Made by a program: the position numbers and the translations under genes. From Clostridium sp. C8-1-8 (GTDB lineage: Bacteria; Bacillota; Clostridia; Clostridiales; Clostridiaceae): 64,000 nucleotides of DNA. Each line of letters starts with the position of its first letter. Within the stretch, counting starts at the first letter, position 1. The stretch covers positions 1 through 64,000 of the forward strand of contig NZ_JAABNO010000010.1 in NCBI RefSeq assembly GCF_009928445.1, read 5' to 3'. Shown here in pieces: positions 37,378 to 46,372 of the stretch. Under the pieces are notes generated by a model. The model worked only from the letters and a program-made list of their open reading frames with translations. It had not been told where the DNA came from and searched no databases.

Positions 37378-38187
37378 ATGAGTAAGAATAGTGAAATTAA
37401 AAGGTTTGAAGATAGATTTGAAGATGAAGTAATGGATATAGTTGCTATCACAGGACCGTCTGGAGTTGGGGCAGGTAAGGCTGGCGGGGCTGTATTATGG
37501 GAAGCTTCTATAAATATTATCGCATGGAGAGACTTAGAAGCCTCAAAACAAGTCAATGATGAAGAAGTAAGGCTATGCTGGTTAGTTGATGATGAAGAAC
37601 TTACAAAATCAAGAGATATTATAAGGCCTAATAGTATTGTTAGTCTAAAGGTAAGAAGAGGGAAGAGTTCTATGATGTTAATTGGGGTTGCATCTCAAAG
37701 TACTAAAGATGAAGAACTTGAAAAAATACTTGAGGAATCAATGAAACCTGTTTTTTATAATGATGAATTGCTAGGCCAGTTTGAACTGAATAAGAGTGTA
37801 AAAATATTTGAAAAGGAAATTCAGTGGGCTGGAGAAGAGGGTAGCTTAAGCTTTGATTTAGATGAGGAAGATAATATGGAAGCCTCTTTAGAAACTGCTC
37901 GCGTACTTTTTAAAGATCAAAAGAATTGGGATAATAAGATAAGGAGCTATGCAGCAGAAAAACTACTTGATTTAGCAAACGAATGGCTTCAGGATAATGA
38001 TGAAGCTAAGATAGATGAAATAACAGAGGAAATGTTTGTTAATTTCATGGAGCTGGAAAGTATAACAGTATACCCAGAGGGAAAATTTGATATGTTTTTC
38101 TTTGATGGAGATATGTTCTGGGGACATTGCATAATCGTTACAGGAAATATTAATGGTGAGTTCGATTCAGCAGAAATTGCTGGTTAA
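37378..38187 (+). CDS. DUF2262-domain protein
   Basis: This 269-residue cytoplasmic, acidic protein matches DUF2262 in its C-terminal half, with GQFELNKSVKIFEKEIQW and AAEKLLDLANEWL, then a closing FDMFFFDGDMFWGHCIIV. The N-terminal half is less conserved. Function is unknown. A GGGAG sequence lies before the ATG. It ends about 60 bases before the TPP riboswitch and has its own transcription unit or follows the TPR gene. Confidence 0.75.
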   Translation: MSKNSEIKRFEDRFEDEVMDIVAITGPSGVGAGKAGGAVLWEASINIIAWRDLEASKQVNDEEVRLCWLVDDEELTKSRDIIRPNSIVSLKVRRGKSSMMLIGVASQSTKDEELEKILEESMKPVFYNDELLGQFELNKSVKIFEKEIQWAGEEGSLSFDLDEEDNMEASLETARVLFKDQKNWDNKIRSYAAEKLLDLANEWLQDNDEAKIDEITEEMFVNFMELESITVYPEGKFDMFFFDGDMFWGHCIIVTGNINGEFDSAEIAG

Positions 38188-38250
38188 TACCTTACTTGCT
38201 TGAAGTTAGTACTTATGATATTATAACTCTATAATTTAAATATTTACATA

Positions 38251-38345
38251 ACACAGGGGTGTTGGATAGGCCAACTGAGATTAAGATCCTTAAATCTTTG
38301 ACCCTAAAACCTGAACTGGATAATGCCAGCGTAGGAAGTTGTTTA
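38251..38345 (+). ncRNA. TPP riboswitch (THI element)
   Basis: All hallmark segments are present in order: GGGGTG, CTGAGA (38275-38280), ACCC, CCTGAACTGGATAATGCCAG and CGTAGGAAG. Thiamine diphosphate binding should favour the terminator directly downstream and shut off thiM and thiE. Confidence 0.96.
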
Positions 38346-38360
38346 TCTGAAAGATTATTT

Positions 38361-38391
38361 AAGCACAAATCCTATGGATTTGTGCTTTTTT
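38361..38391 (+). terminator. Riboswitch-controlled intrinsic terminator
   Basis: AAGCACAAATCC and GGATTTGTGCTT form a perfect stem with a three-base loop, followed by six T. It sits 16 bases after the aptamer. Confidence 0.93.
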
Positions 38392-38534
38392 ACTGTCTAG
38401 ACCAGGTTTAGGATTTTTGCTATGTAGAGCTAGGAATTTGAAAGACCTATAACAGTTACTTAGGGGAAGCAGTAAAAAAGAAAACTTATTCTTCTGCCAG
38501 ATTTTCATCATATAATTTGGGAAAGGCAGATGGG
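38386..38534 (+). repeat. Dispersed intergenic repeat R1, copy B
   Basis: It begins at the riboswitch terminator T-tract with ACTGTCTAGACC, identical to the start of the fragment at 51720. The middle has CCTATAACAGTTACTTAGG and CAGTAAAAAAG. The right end has TTCTGCCAGATTTTCATCAT and GGGAAAGGCAGATGGG, whose CTGCC and GGCAG can pair. It forms the rest of the thiM leader. Confidence 0.6.
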
Positions 38535-38583
38535 TAAAAAGATTACAATATAAGAATTAATCAACTTGGAGGTAGATTATATT

Positions 38584-39420
38584 ATGGAAATAAATAAAAA
38601 AATAGCAGAGGCTTTGAAGAGTGTAAGAGAAAGAAACCCTTTGGTACATCATATAACAAACTACGTTACAGTAAATGACTGTGCAAACATAACCTTAGCA
38701 TTGGGTGGATCACCAGTTATGGCAGATGATATCAATGAGGTTTGTGATATGGTTTCATTAGCCTCAGCTTTCGTAATAAATATAGGTACTTTAAATAGCA
38801 GAACAGTAGAGGCAATGATTGAGGGAGGCAAAAGAGCTAATAAGTTGAATATTCCTGTAATACTAGATCCTGTTGGAGCTGGAGCAACTTCTTATAGAAC
38901 AGAAGTTGCTAAAAAAATAATAGATGAAGTTAAGTTGGCGGTTGTTAGAGGAAATTTGTCAGAAATAAAAACCTTGTATGGAATAAAGGTGCAAACTAAA
39001 GGTGTTGATTCAGGTGAAATAATAGATGACAATGCAGATGAATTTACCATTGCCAAGGAAATTGCAAAGGATTTTGCTAAGAAATTAGGTACAGTAGTTG
39101 CGATAACTGGAGCTGTAGATATTATAACTGATGGAAGCAAAGTGTATACTGCACACAATGGACATAAGATTATGGCTAAAATTACTGGTACAGGCTGTAT
39201 GTGTACCTCACTAATAGGTTCTTATTTAGGCTCTGTAGATGACAAGCTAGTGGCTGCATTAGCAGGTATTACTTCTATGAGTATTGCTGGAGAGGTAGCT
39301 TATGACAATTTAGATAAGACTAAAGAAGGAACAGGCACACTAAAATCTAAGATTATAGATGCTGTTTATAATTTAGATGATAAAACAATAATCGAAAGAG
39401 GAAAGATAAATGAAGAGTAA
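38584..39420 (+). CDS. thiM: Hydroxyethylthiazole kinase
   Basis: ThiM phosphorylates the thiazole alcohol in thiamine salvage. The 278-residue sequence has the family's NPLVHHITNYVTVNDCAN opening, GGSPVMADD, the LDPVGAGATSYRTE phosphate loop, AVVRGNLSEI and the ATP-site KITGTGCMCTSL with catalytic Cys. ATG 38584 follows GGAGGT; the TTG at 38566 would place that ribosome binding site inside the gene. It overlaps thiE by 11 bases and is controlled by the TPP riboswitch. Confidence 0.95.
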   Translation: MEINKKIAEALKSVRERNPLVHHITNYVTVNDCANITLALGGSPVMADDINEVCDMVSLASAFVINIGTLNSRTVEAMIEGGKRANKLNIPVILDPVGAGATSYRTEVAKKIIDEVKLAVVRGNLSEIKTLYGIKVQTKGVDSGEIIDDNADEFTIAKEIAKDFAKKLGTVVAITGAVDIITDGSKVYTAHNGHKIMAKITGTGCMCTSLIGSYLGSVDDKLVAALAGITSMSIAGEVAYDNLDKTKEGTGTLKSKIIDAVYNLDDKTIIERGKINEE

Positions 39421-40030
39421 CATTGACTACAAACTATACCTAGTTACAGATAGAGGAGTTTTAAAAGGAAGAGACTTAGCTGAATCGGTAGAGGCTGCTA
39501 TAAGAGGTGGTGTAACCTTGGTTCAGCTAAGGGAAAAGGATATAAGTACTTTAGACTTTCATAAGGTGGCTTTAGAGGTAAAAGCTATAACAAGGAAACA
39601 TAATATTCCTTTGATTATAAACGATAGAATTGATATAGCTTTATCTGTGGATGCAGAGGGTATTCATGTTGGACAAGATGATATGCCGTGTACTGTCACA
39701 AGAAAGATAATAGGTGAAGAGAAGGTAGTTGGAGTATCTGTTTCTACTTTAGAAGAAGCTATACAAGCAGAGAAAGATGGAGCAGATTACATTGGAGTTG
39801 GAGCTATATTTCCAACAAGTTCAAAGGATGATGCTAAGTCAGTCTCTATTGAAGTTCTTAAGAAAATAAAAGAAACAGTTTCAATTCCTGTAGTAGCTAT
39901 AGGTGGAATTTCTTCTAAAAATGTTTCCCTTTTAAAACCAGCAAATATAGAAGGAATAGCTGTGATTTCTGATATATTATCTAAGGAAGACATTACAAAA
40001 GCTGCTAGAGAACTTAAAGAGCTTATATAA
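39410..40030 (+). CDS. thiE: Thiamine-phosphate synthase
   Basis: ThiE joins HMP-diphosphate and thiazole phosphate to form thiamine phosphate. The 206-residue TIM barrel shows LVTDRGVLKGRDL, LVQLREKDIS, LIINDRIDIALSVDAEGIHV, GVSVSTLEEA, YIGVGAIFPTSSKDDA and VVAIGGI. Its start overlaps the thiM end, so the two are translationally coupled. Only the thiazole-salvage and joining steps are encoded here, so the HMP branch must be elsewhere or come from uptake. Confidence 0.96.
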   Translation: MKSNIDYKLYLVTDRGVLKGRDLAESVEAAIRGGVTLVQLREKDISTLDFHKVALEVKAITRKHNIPLIINDRIDIALSVDAEGIHVGQDDMPCTVTRKIIGEEKVVGVSVSTLEEAIQAEKDGADYIGVGAIFPTSSKDDAKSVSIEVLKKIKETVSIPVVAIGGISSKNVSLLKPANIEGIAVISDILSKEDITKAARELKELI

Positions 40031-40080
40031 AAAGTATGATGAAAATTTTGTGCTTTAAGTTGAAAGTATAAAAAACTCAA

Positions 40081-40121
40081 TAAGCTAAACCTAGAAGTAT
40101 CATGGGCTTAGCTTAGTTTTT
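40081..40121 (+). terminator. Intrinsic terminator after thiE
   Basis: TAAGCTAA and TTAGCTTA plus two inner G-C pairs form a stem followed by GTTTTTAG. The left arm overlaps an AGCTAAACCTAG motif also seen in repeat R1. Confidence 0.7.
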
Positions 40122-40469
40122 AGGACAAATAATAAAAAATACCACCTATTTATGAGGCAACTGAAAAGCTAAAGTTTTTCAGTGGCCTACTATTTATTTG
40201 CATGTTTTTCTAATATTAATTGCAAAGTCAGATGTGCATAAAAAAGTCATTGAAGAAGTAGAGAATTTAAAAAGTAAATATTTATATTTTATAACTTCAA
40301 AGAAAGGTATTGCTTTGGAGTAATATACAAAATATTCCATAGAGCGTTGAGGAAAATAATGAGCTGTTGTATAATGATATGTGCGTACCAATATTTGGAA
40401 TTGTATGGATAAATTGGACGGGGGAGATTCCATATTGGTGGATAATATTAAAAAGAAGGGGGATATTTT
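40122..40469. other. Gene-free stretch before the GH43 gene, possible gene fragment
   Basis: A frame at about 40170-40322 reads through some 45 codons and ends KKVIEEVENLKSKYLYF...GIALE with a stop. It has no start or ribosome binding site, so it looks like the tail of a lost gene; I do not recognise the family. The rest leads to the AGAAGGGGG ribosome binding site of the GH43 gene. Confidence 0.35.
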
Positions 40470-43400
40470 ATGAAAAGAACAATCATAAAGAGAATTATGG
40501 TTGTTGCACTTTCTGTAGTTACTGTTTTAACAGAAGTGCAAATTACTGCATATGCAGAAGTTAGATCAAATTCTATCGACTGTTATGTAAACGATTTGAG
40601 CGTGAATATTGAAGACAAAAATCTTTATATTGGAGGGCCAGAAGAATTTGGAACACTTAGCATTGGGACAAAGGTTGAGCCTGAAAATGCAGATCAAAAA
40701 GTAAATTATAAGTCTTCTGATCTTAATGTAGTTACTGTTGATAGCAATGGACAAGTTAAAGCAAAGGCTAGTGGAACCGCAAAGGTTGAAGTTACTACCA
40801 ATGGGTTAAAGAAAAATGGCAGGCCTATAATAAAACATGTTTCCATCAAGGTTAGAGATTTTGTTAATCCTAAACGTATAAGTTTGGAATGTGACAACAG
40901 AGTGATTAAAAATGGGGATACAACAAGTGTACTTGCAAAGGTATTGCCATCTAATGCAACGGATACCTCCTACAGCTTTAAGAGTAGCGATACTTCTTTA
41001 GCTACCATTGACTCAAAGGGGGTTGTAAAAGCTAATACTAATGGTATAACAGGAGTGGTTACCATTACTGCCATAGCAGCTGAGCCTGATAGAGATGGAA
41101 ATCAGCTTAAAGAATCAGTAGATATTACGATAAATCCTAATCCAGATGTGGAAACAGTAAACAAAATATCAAATGTAGGAATTCATGATCCATCTATATT
41201 TCAGGACCCTGTGTCTGGAAGGTACTATTCTTATGGAACTCATATTATAGCAGCAAAGTCTAATGATGCGGTATCTTGGAACTATATAGCTAATTCACAG
41301 CTAAGCTATAAGCAGGGAAATAACCTTTTTGACAAGTGGTATGTAGATGAATTTAGGGATATTTATAAGTGGCTTTTCTCTTATTCAGAGGATGATATAT
41401 CAAAGATTATCTCAGGCCAAAAAGCCGATCCACAAGGCATATGGGCTATAGATGTGACCTATAGTAAAGCGGCAAAAGATGCTGGTAATGATCCATACTT
41501 AATGTATGTAACTGTGTGCAACGGAGCCTGGAAATCTGCTATAGTACTTTGTACTTCAAACAATCCAGAAGAAGGATTTAAGTATAAGGATACAATAGTA
41601 TGCTCTGACTACACTGCAGCAGAAGTGGATGCTGGCAATACGAATTTATTAAAGGTATTAGGCTTGAATACTAGTTCAGAGGTAAGAGCTAAGTATGGAG
41701 ATTATTATTTTCCTAATGGTTTTAGATCAAGTGGAGCTCAGGTTCCTGACTGTATAGATCCACATCCATATTTTGATCAAAATCAGAACTTATATATGAC
41801 TTATGGTTCCTTTACCTGCTACGGAGGAGTTCGTGTGTTAAAACTAGATCCTTCAACAGGTGGCCGCTCTAAGGACAATTATGAATATAAGACAACAGGT
41901 AGTGAAGTTATGGCTGATCCATACTTTGGTACAAAAATTGCAAACAAGTATGGGGAAGGGCCATATGTTTTCTGTGTAAAGGATACTACTAAAACTTCAC
42001 AAACTGGTTATTATTATTTCTTATTTTATTCTCAGGGAAATCTTAATCCATATGGCGGATATAATATGAGAATGATGCGTTCAGAATATGCTGATCGTGG
42101 ATTTGTAGATTATGCAGGAAATAGTAGTTTGACTACAAGTGTGCCTCAAACTAACCTAGGTGTAAGAATAATGGATAACTACAAATTTAGCTTTATGGAT
42201 TATGCATCTACAGCTAATGGAGGTAACTCTGCTATGGTTACTTCTGATGGAAGAATCCTATTGCAATATCATAGCAAAAGTAATGATGGAACCTATGGTT
42301 TTGTGGTTAAAAACCAGCAAATGTTTTTGAATCAAGAGGGATGGCTTGTAACAATTCCTTATATATATAAAGGTGAAACTCTAGCTTCAATTGCAAAAAA
42401 TCAAATTCCAGGAGATTATGAATTTATTTATCACAGACTTTCTTATACAAACACAGGAAGTGTTACTAATAAGTTTGATTATGTTGATAGTGTAGTTGAA
42501 AAATTAAATAGTGACGGAACAATTTCAGGAGCTTACTCTGGACAATGGTCCTATGATGAATCGAATAATTATATAACAATTACAATTGGATCAAACCAAT
42601 ATAAAGGGGTAGTACTAGAACAAAGAATGGATGATACAAGTAATACCAAAACAATCGTATTTGGAGGAGATGGGAAAGATAATAGGACAGTTTGGGGAAG
42701 CAAGATAGTAAAAACTGAAGCTGAAAGAGCCAAAGCTGACATGGACAAACTTTCTTTAAGTACAACTTTAAATAATGATTTTAAATTAAATACTACAGGA
42801 TTTTTTGGATCCAATATAACTTGGACATCAGATAATGCTGCTATAACTATAAATGGAGCTAACGCTAAGGTTGTTTGCCAAGACTATGATACAAAGGTAA
42901 GGCTAACTGCAACCGTAACTTATGGTAGCACAGTTTTAACTAAAAACTTTGATGTTACAGTTAGTGCTGAGCAGATATTAATCGATACAGTTATAAGAAG
43001 TGCACATATTTCGCTACCTTATAAGACTGCTGCAGGAAAGACGATCATTTGGACATCATCAAATCCTTCGGTAATATCTTCAGATGGCACTGTAGTACAA
43101 CCGCAAACTGGAAATGTATCAGTTACTCTTACTGGAAAGATTGAAAATAGTGATAAAGCTCTTACTTTTGAAGTAACTGTGCTTCCATCAACTATTACAA
43201 AATATATTTATACTCAGAACTATGAGGATGTGACCAGTGTATCAAGTGTGTGGACATCGCCTAATGCTCAGTCCAATTTATCATTGGCAACAGATGCAGA
43301 CCACGGAAAGTACGTTAAATTCGCTCCTGGTGCTTTGAACTCTAGAGGGGCAAGTTCAACTTTTAATTTAAATGAGGCTGTAACTGGTGCATATACTGTA

Positions 43401-43781
43401 GAGTTTGACTGCGCACTTACACCTGGAAACGATCAAGAAACAGATTTTGCTTTAACTGGAAAAGACTATGTTTATACTGGAAATAGTCTTAATAATGGTA
43501 TATCATCTGGATATATTTTGAAGTTTGCTGCAATAAATAGTACAACATGGACAATCAATGATGGCAAGGAGACTGCAACTCTTCCTTCAGGCGGATGGGT
43601 ACATGTTACTGCAGTTGTAAGTACTACTACTGGAAAAGTTATACTTACAATAAAGGATAATAATACAACTTACTATCAGGGAACTGTTACAATAAACGGA
43701 AGTGGTTCTTTAAATGGAATGTACATTAGAGCGGGAAGATATCAGTCTATTACTAATGTAGATAATATAAAGGTGTATTAG
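40470..43781 (+). CDS. Secreted GH43 glycosidase with Big2 and C-terminal accessory domains
   Basis: The 1103-residue protein has a signal peptide cut after AYA (residue 29). Two Big2 Ig-like domains follow (about 36-128 and 133-223), then a GH43 five-bladed propeller (about 232-650). GH43 catalytic acids are visible: Asp240 in GIHDPSIFQD (base), Asp430 in IDPHPYFD, and Glu496 in YGEGPYVF (acid). A small beta domain (about 650-755) resembles the C-terminal domain of arabinanase-like GH43 proteins. Two degenerate Ig-like domains follow (about 755-925), then a laminin-G-like beta sandwich (930-1103). An arabinan- or xylan-degrading role is likely; released pentoses could feed the cluster at 12-21 kb. 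Confidence 0.88.
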   Translation: MKRTIIKRIMVVALSVVTVLTEVQITAYAEVRSNSIDCYVNDLSVNIEDKNLYIGGPEEFGTLSIGTKVEPENADQKVNYKSSDLNVVTVDSNGQVKAKASGTAKVEVTTNGLKKNGRPIIKHVSIKVRDFVNPKRISLECDNRVIKNGDTTSVLAKVLPSNATDTSYSFKSSDTSLATIDSKGVVKANTNGITGVVTITAIAAEPDRDGNQLKESVDITINPNPDVETVNKISNVGIHDPSIFQDPVSGRYYSYGTHIIAAKSNDAVSWNYIANSQLSYKQGNNLFDKWYVDEFRDIYKWLFSYSEDDISKIISGQKADPQGIWAIDVTYSKAAKDAGNDPYLMYVTVCNGAWKSAIVLCTSNNPEEGFKYKDTIVCSDYTAAEVDAGNTNLLKVLGLNTSSEVRAKYGDYYFPNGFRSSGAQVPDCIDPHPYFDQNQNLYMTYGSFTCYGGVRVLKLDPSTGGRSKDNYEYKTTGSEVMADPYFGTKIANKYGEGPYVFCVKDTTKTSQTGYYYFLFYSQGNLNPYGGYNMRMMRSEYADRGFVDYAGNSSLTTSVPQTNLGVRIMDNYKFSFMDYASTANGGNSAMVTSDGRILLQYHSKSNDGTYGFVVKNQQMFLNQEGWLVTIPYIYKGETLASIAKNQIPGDYEFIYHRLSYTNTGSVTNKFDYVDSVVEKLNSDGTISGAYSGQWSYDESNNYITITIGSNQYKGVVLEQRMDDTSNTKTIVFGGDGKDNRTVWGSKIVKTEAERAKADMDKLSLSTTLNNDFKLNTTGFFGSNITWTSDNAAITINGANAKVVCQDYDTKVRLTATVTYGSTVLTKNFDVTVSAEQILIDTVIRSAHISLPYKTAAGKTIIWTSSNPSVISSDGTVVQPQTGNVSVTLTGKIENSDKALTFEVTVLPSTITKYIYTQNYEDVTSVSSVWTSPNAQSNLSLATDADHGKYVKFAPGALNSRGASSTFNLNEAVTGAYTVEFDCALTPGNDQETDFALTGKDYVYTGNSLNNGISSGYILKFAAINSTTWTINDGKETATLPSGGWVHVTAVVSTTTGKVILTIKDNNTTYYQGTVTINGSGSLNGMYIRAGRYQSITNVDNIKVY

Positions 43782-43840
43782 ACGTTATACAATTTAAGCA
43801 GCACTGTTAAAAATACATTTTTATAAGTTTATGATGGATG

Positions 43841-43895
43841 GAAGCCATGCATAAAAGGTAATAATTTACCCTTAAATGTATGGCTTCTGTTTTTA
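43841..43895 (+). terminator. Intrinsic terminator after the GH43 gene
   Basis: GAAGCCAT...AGGTA pairs with TTACC...ATGGCTTC, followed by TGTTTTTA. Confidence 0.75.
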
Positions 43896-44085
43896 AAGAA
43901 AGCTTTACTATTATACAGATGGTTATTATATTGTATAGTGAATTATGATTATGAAGTTAAATGTGCACTAGTGTGGTCTGTTGATTGGAGATGAGAATTA
44001 TAGACTTAGTAGTTCCCTTGCTATATAATAAAAAATAAGGTAGGTAGAAAATAGAAAAAAATACTTTTTAAGGGGAGGAATTAAG

Positions 44086-44640
44086 ATGTTAATTCATAAG
44101 GGGACAGAGCAGATAGAAACAGAAAGACTTATTTTACGTAGATTTGAAATGAAAGACGCAGAAGATATGTTTAGAAATTGGGCCGCTGATGAAGAAGTTT
44201 GCAAATTCTTAAGTTGGAATCCCCATAGTAACATAAGTGAGACTGAGCAAATAGTTGAAAGTTGGATAAATTCTTATGAAGCTAATTACTATAACTGGGC
44301 TATCGAACTAAAGGAACTTGGACAAGTGATAGGTCAGCTTTCTTTAGTAGGAATCAATGAAAAATATTCCTCTTGTATGCCTGGATATAATATAGGAAGA
44401 AGTTTTTGGGGAAAGGGCTTTATGACAGAGGCATTAAGAGCTGTCATCATATATATGCTTAAAGATATTGGGATGAACAGGATAGAGGCAAGACACAACA
44501 CACTTAATATAGCATCTGGAATGGTTATGAAAAAAGCAGGAATGAAATTTGAAGGTATTTTAAGACAGGTAAAAGTGGATAAGCATGGCAATTTTTATGA
44601 TCTTGCAGTTTATTCTACATTAAAATCTGATTTGGAATAA
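44086..44640 (+). CDS. GNAT acetyltransferase, RimJ/RimL type
   Basis: The 184-residue protein has the RimJ-like opening TERLILRRFEMKDAEDMF, the acetyl-CoA loop NIGRSFWGKGFMTEALRAVI and NIASGMVMKKAGMKFEG. GGGGAGG precedes the ATG. It is similar in layout to the genes at 4060 and 27813. Substrate unknown. Confidence 0.82.
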   Translation: MLIHKGTEQIETERLILRRFEMKDAEDMFRNWAADEEVCKFLSWNPHSNISETEQIVESWINSYEANYYNWAIELKELGQVIGQLSLVGINEKYSSCMPGYNIGRSFWGKGFMTEALRAVIIYMLKDIGMNRIEARHNTLNIASGMVMKKAGMKFEGILRQVKVDKHGNFYDLAVYSTLKSDLE

Positions 44641-44651
44641 TATATTATAAG

Positions 44652-44681
44652 TAACAGTATTTTCTAAATACATTCATATAG
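44652..44681 (+). repeat. Dispersed repeat R2 core
   Basis: AACAGTATTTTCTAAATACA followed by TTCATATAGG resembles the cores at 4821, 18305 and 61483. It lies between convergent genes. Confidence 0.45.
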
Positions 44682-44693
44682 GTAACCTATCCA

Positions 44694-45446
44694 TCAATAT
44701 AGGTAATTTATATAAGAAAATTTCTTCATAAAGGAATCTGAAGGTTTTTTTTCTGAAATTAAGTAATCAAGGTCTGCTACTGTAGCAACCTTATATGGAG
44801 CAATAGATTCAAAACGACTGAATGGACATAAAAATATTTTTTTCTTTGAATGAGATAGCATCATTTTACGTATTGTTGTCTCATTTTCGTTTGTATCTGT
44901 GATAACTCCTTCTTCTGATAAGGCAGCAGAAGTGAAGAATAGCATATCAACATATATATTGCTTAGCATTTCTAGTGCAAAAGATCCAGTGGTTATTACA
45001 TCATTACAGTCTGAAACTAATCCTCCTACACAATAGGTAGTAATATGCTTTGAGGCAAGTAGATGGGCTAAGCTGATATTATTTGTAAATACAGTAAGGT
45101 TCATATCAGAAGTTAAAAAAGCAGAAAAATTAAGAGCTGTAGTAGAGCTGTCGATGAATATGGATGAACCAGGCTTTATTAATTTTGATGCCATTCTCAC
45201 TATAGTAATTTTTTCGCGTTTATTTTCTTGTATTCTCATGGCAAAAGGTGCAGTACCAGGCTGTGCAGAAAGAAGAGATACCCCTCCATGACTTCTTTTT
45301 ACTAGCCCTTTATTTTCAAGTTTAGTTAAATCCCTTCTTATACTGGATGGACTAATAAAAAGTTTTTCTGATAGATACTCCACTGTTGCGTAATTATTTT
45401 CTTTTAATATATCAAGGATTTCTTTTTCTCTTTGTAAAATGCTCAT
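44694..45446 (-). CDS. DeoR-family transcriptional regulator
   Basis: The 250-residue protein has an N-terminal DeoR helix-turn-helix (QREKEILDILKENNYATVEY, then SPSSIRRDL and GLVKRSHGG) and a DeoRC phosphosugar-sensing domain with IFIDSSTTALNFSAFL and TVFTNNISLAHLL. Such regulators usually repress sugar-phosphate genes until the effector binds. It is divergent from the HAD/glycerol-1-phosphate dehydrogenase genes, its likely targets. AAAGGAG precedes the leftward ATG, and ATGCTCAT boxes lie in the shared intergenic region. Confidence 0.87.
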   Translation of the reverse strand: MSILQREKEILDILKENNYATVEYLSEKLFISPSSIRRDLTKLENKGLVKRSHGGVSLLSAQPGTAPFAMRIQENKREKITIVRMASKLIKPGSSIFIDSSTTALNFSAFLTSDMNLTVFTNNISLAHLLASKHITTYCVGGLVSDCNDVITTGSFALEMLSNIYVDMLFFTSAALSEEGVITDTNENETTIRKMMLSHSKKKIFLCPFSRFESIAPYKVATVADLDYLISEKKPSDSFMKKFSYINYLY

Positions 45447-45472
45447 TTAAGGTGCTCCTTTTCTCATTTGAG

Positions 45473-45528
45473 ATGCTCATTGATGGTTATTTGTCATAAT
45501 TAACGCCAAGTATTGACCATATGAGCAT
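45473..45528. promoter_or_regulatory. Candidate DeoR operator pair
   Basis: ATGCTCAT (45473-45480) and its exact complement ATGAGCAT (45521-45528) are separated by 40 bases in the divergent intergenic region. A third ATGCTCAT (45439-45446) overlaps the regulator start codon, so autorepression by looping is possible. Confidence 0.4.
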
Positions 45529-45575
45529 TATTTAATATTATACTCTCATAAATAATAAAAATGAAGGAGGTTTAT

Positions 45576-46199
45576 ATGATAAAAAACATAATTTTTGATG
45601 TTGACGGTACACTGTGGGATACAACAGAGGTTGTAGCTAGGGCTTGGAACAAAGCTATTGAAGTGGTTGGTGGAACTAAGGCAGTGATAACCTCCCAGGT
45701 ATTAAAGAAAGAATTCGGAAAGACTATGGATGTTATAGCAAATAACTTATTCTTTGATGCCAATGAGGATAAGAAAAAAGAACTATTAAAGAAGTGTTGT
45801 GAATGTGAGCATGAATTTTTAGAGTATAATAAAGAGAATCTTCTGTTTCCTAAGGTTAGAGAAACTATAGAAAAGCTGTCAAAAGAGTGTAATCTCTATA
45901 TTGTTAGTAATTGTCAGTGTGGATACATAGAACTTTTTATGAGAAAAACAGGTATAGAACATTATATACAGGATCATGAGTGCTTTGGAAATACCGGTAA
46001 AAGCAAAGGTGAGAACATAAAACTTGTGGTGGAAAGAAATCATTTAGAGGATGTTGTCTATATAGGAGATACCCAAGGAGATTATGAGGCCACTTTAGTT
46101 GCTAAAGTTCCGTTTGTTTATGCAAAATATGGTTTTGGCAATGTGGAAGGTTATGATTTCGCTATAGATAACATGGAGGAGATGCTAAGTTTATTGTAG
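45576..46199 (+). CDS. HAD-superfamily phosphatase
   Basis: The 207-residue hydrolase has motif I IIFDVDGTLWDT (Asp8 and Asp10), motif II in YIVSNCQ, a Lys in GNTGKSKGEN, and motif IV YIGDTQGDYEA. The cap-1 helical insert is that of phosphoglycolate-phosphatase-like enzymes. ATG 45576 follows AAGGAGG; an earlier ATG (45561) would put that site within the gene. It is divergent from the DeoR regulator and precedes the glycerol-1-phosphate dehydrogenase gene by 173 bases, so a glycerol- or sugar-phosphate substrate is plausible. Confidence 0.87.
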   Translation: MIKNIIFDVDGTLWDTTEVVARAWNKAIEVVGGTKAVITSQVLKKEFGKTMDVIANNLFFDANEDKKKELLKKCCECEHEFLEYNKENLLFPKVRETIEKLSKECNLYIVSNCQCGYIELFMRKTGIEHYIQDHECFGNTGKSKGENIKLVVERNHLEDVVYIGDTQGDYEATLVAKVPFVYAKYGFGNVEGYDFAIDNMEEMLSLL

Positions 46200-46372
46200 G
46201 TAGATTCTACTAAATAGATACCTAAATGTAAATCTATTAAAAATTATTTAAGCTTTTAATTTTAAAAGTTTATCTGTTTTTCCAACAGAAGCTGACAATA
46301 TAAACTTTATTACAAGTGTTATATAATTTGAAGATATGAGAAGAAAATTTATAAATATGGGGGAAGGGTAAA

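Noticed and set aside
40194-40433. Minus-strand frame of 79 codons before the GH43 gene
   Set aside because: It has no start signal or recognisable sequence; the + strand fragment there looks more like coding remains.
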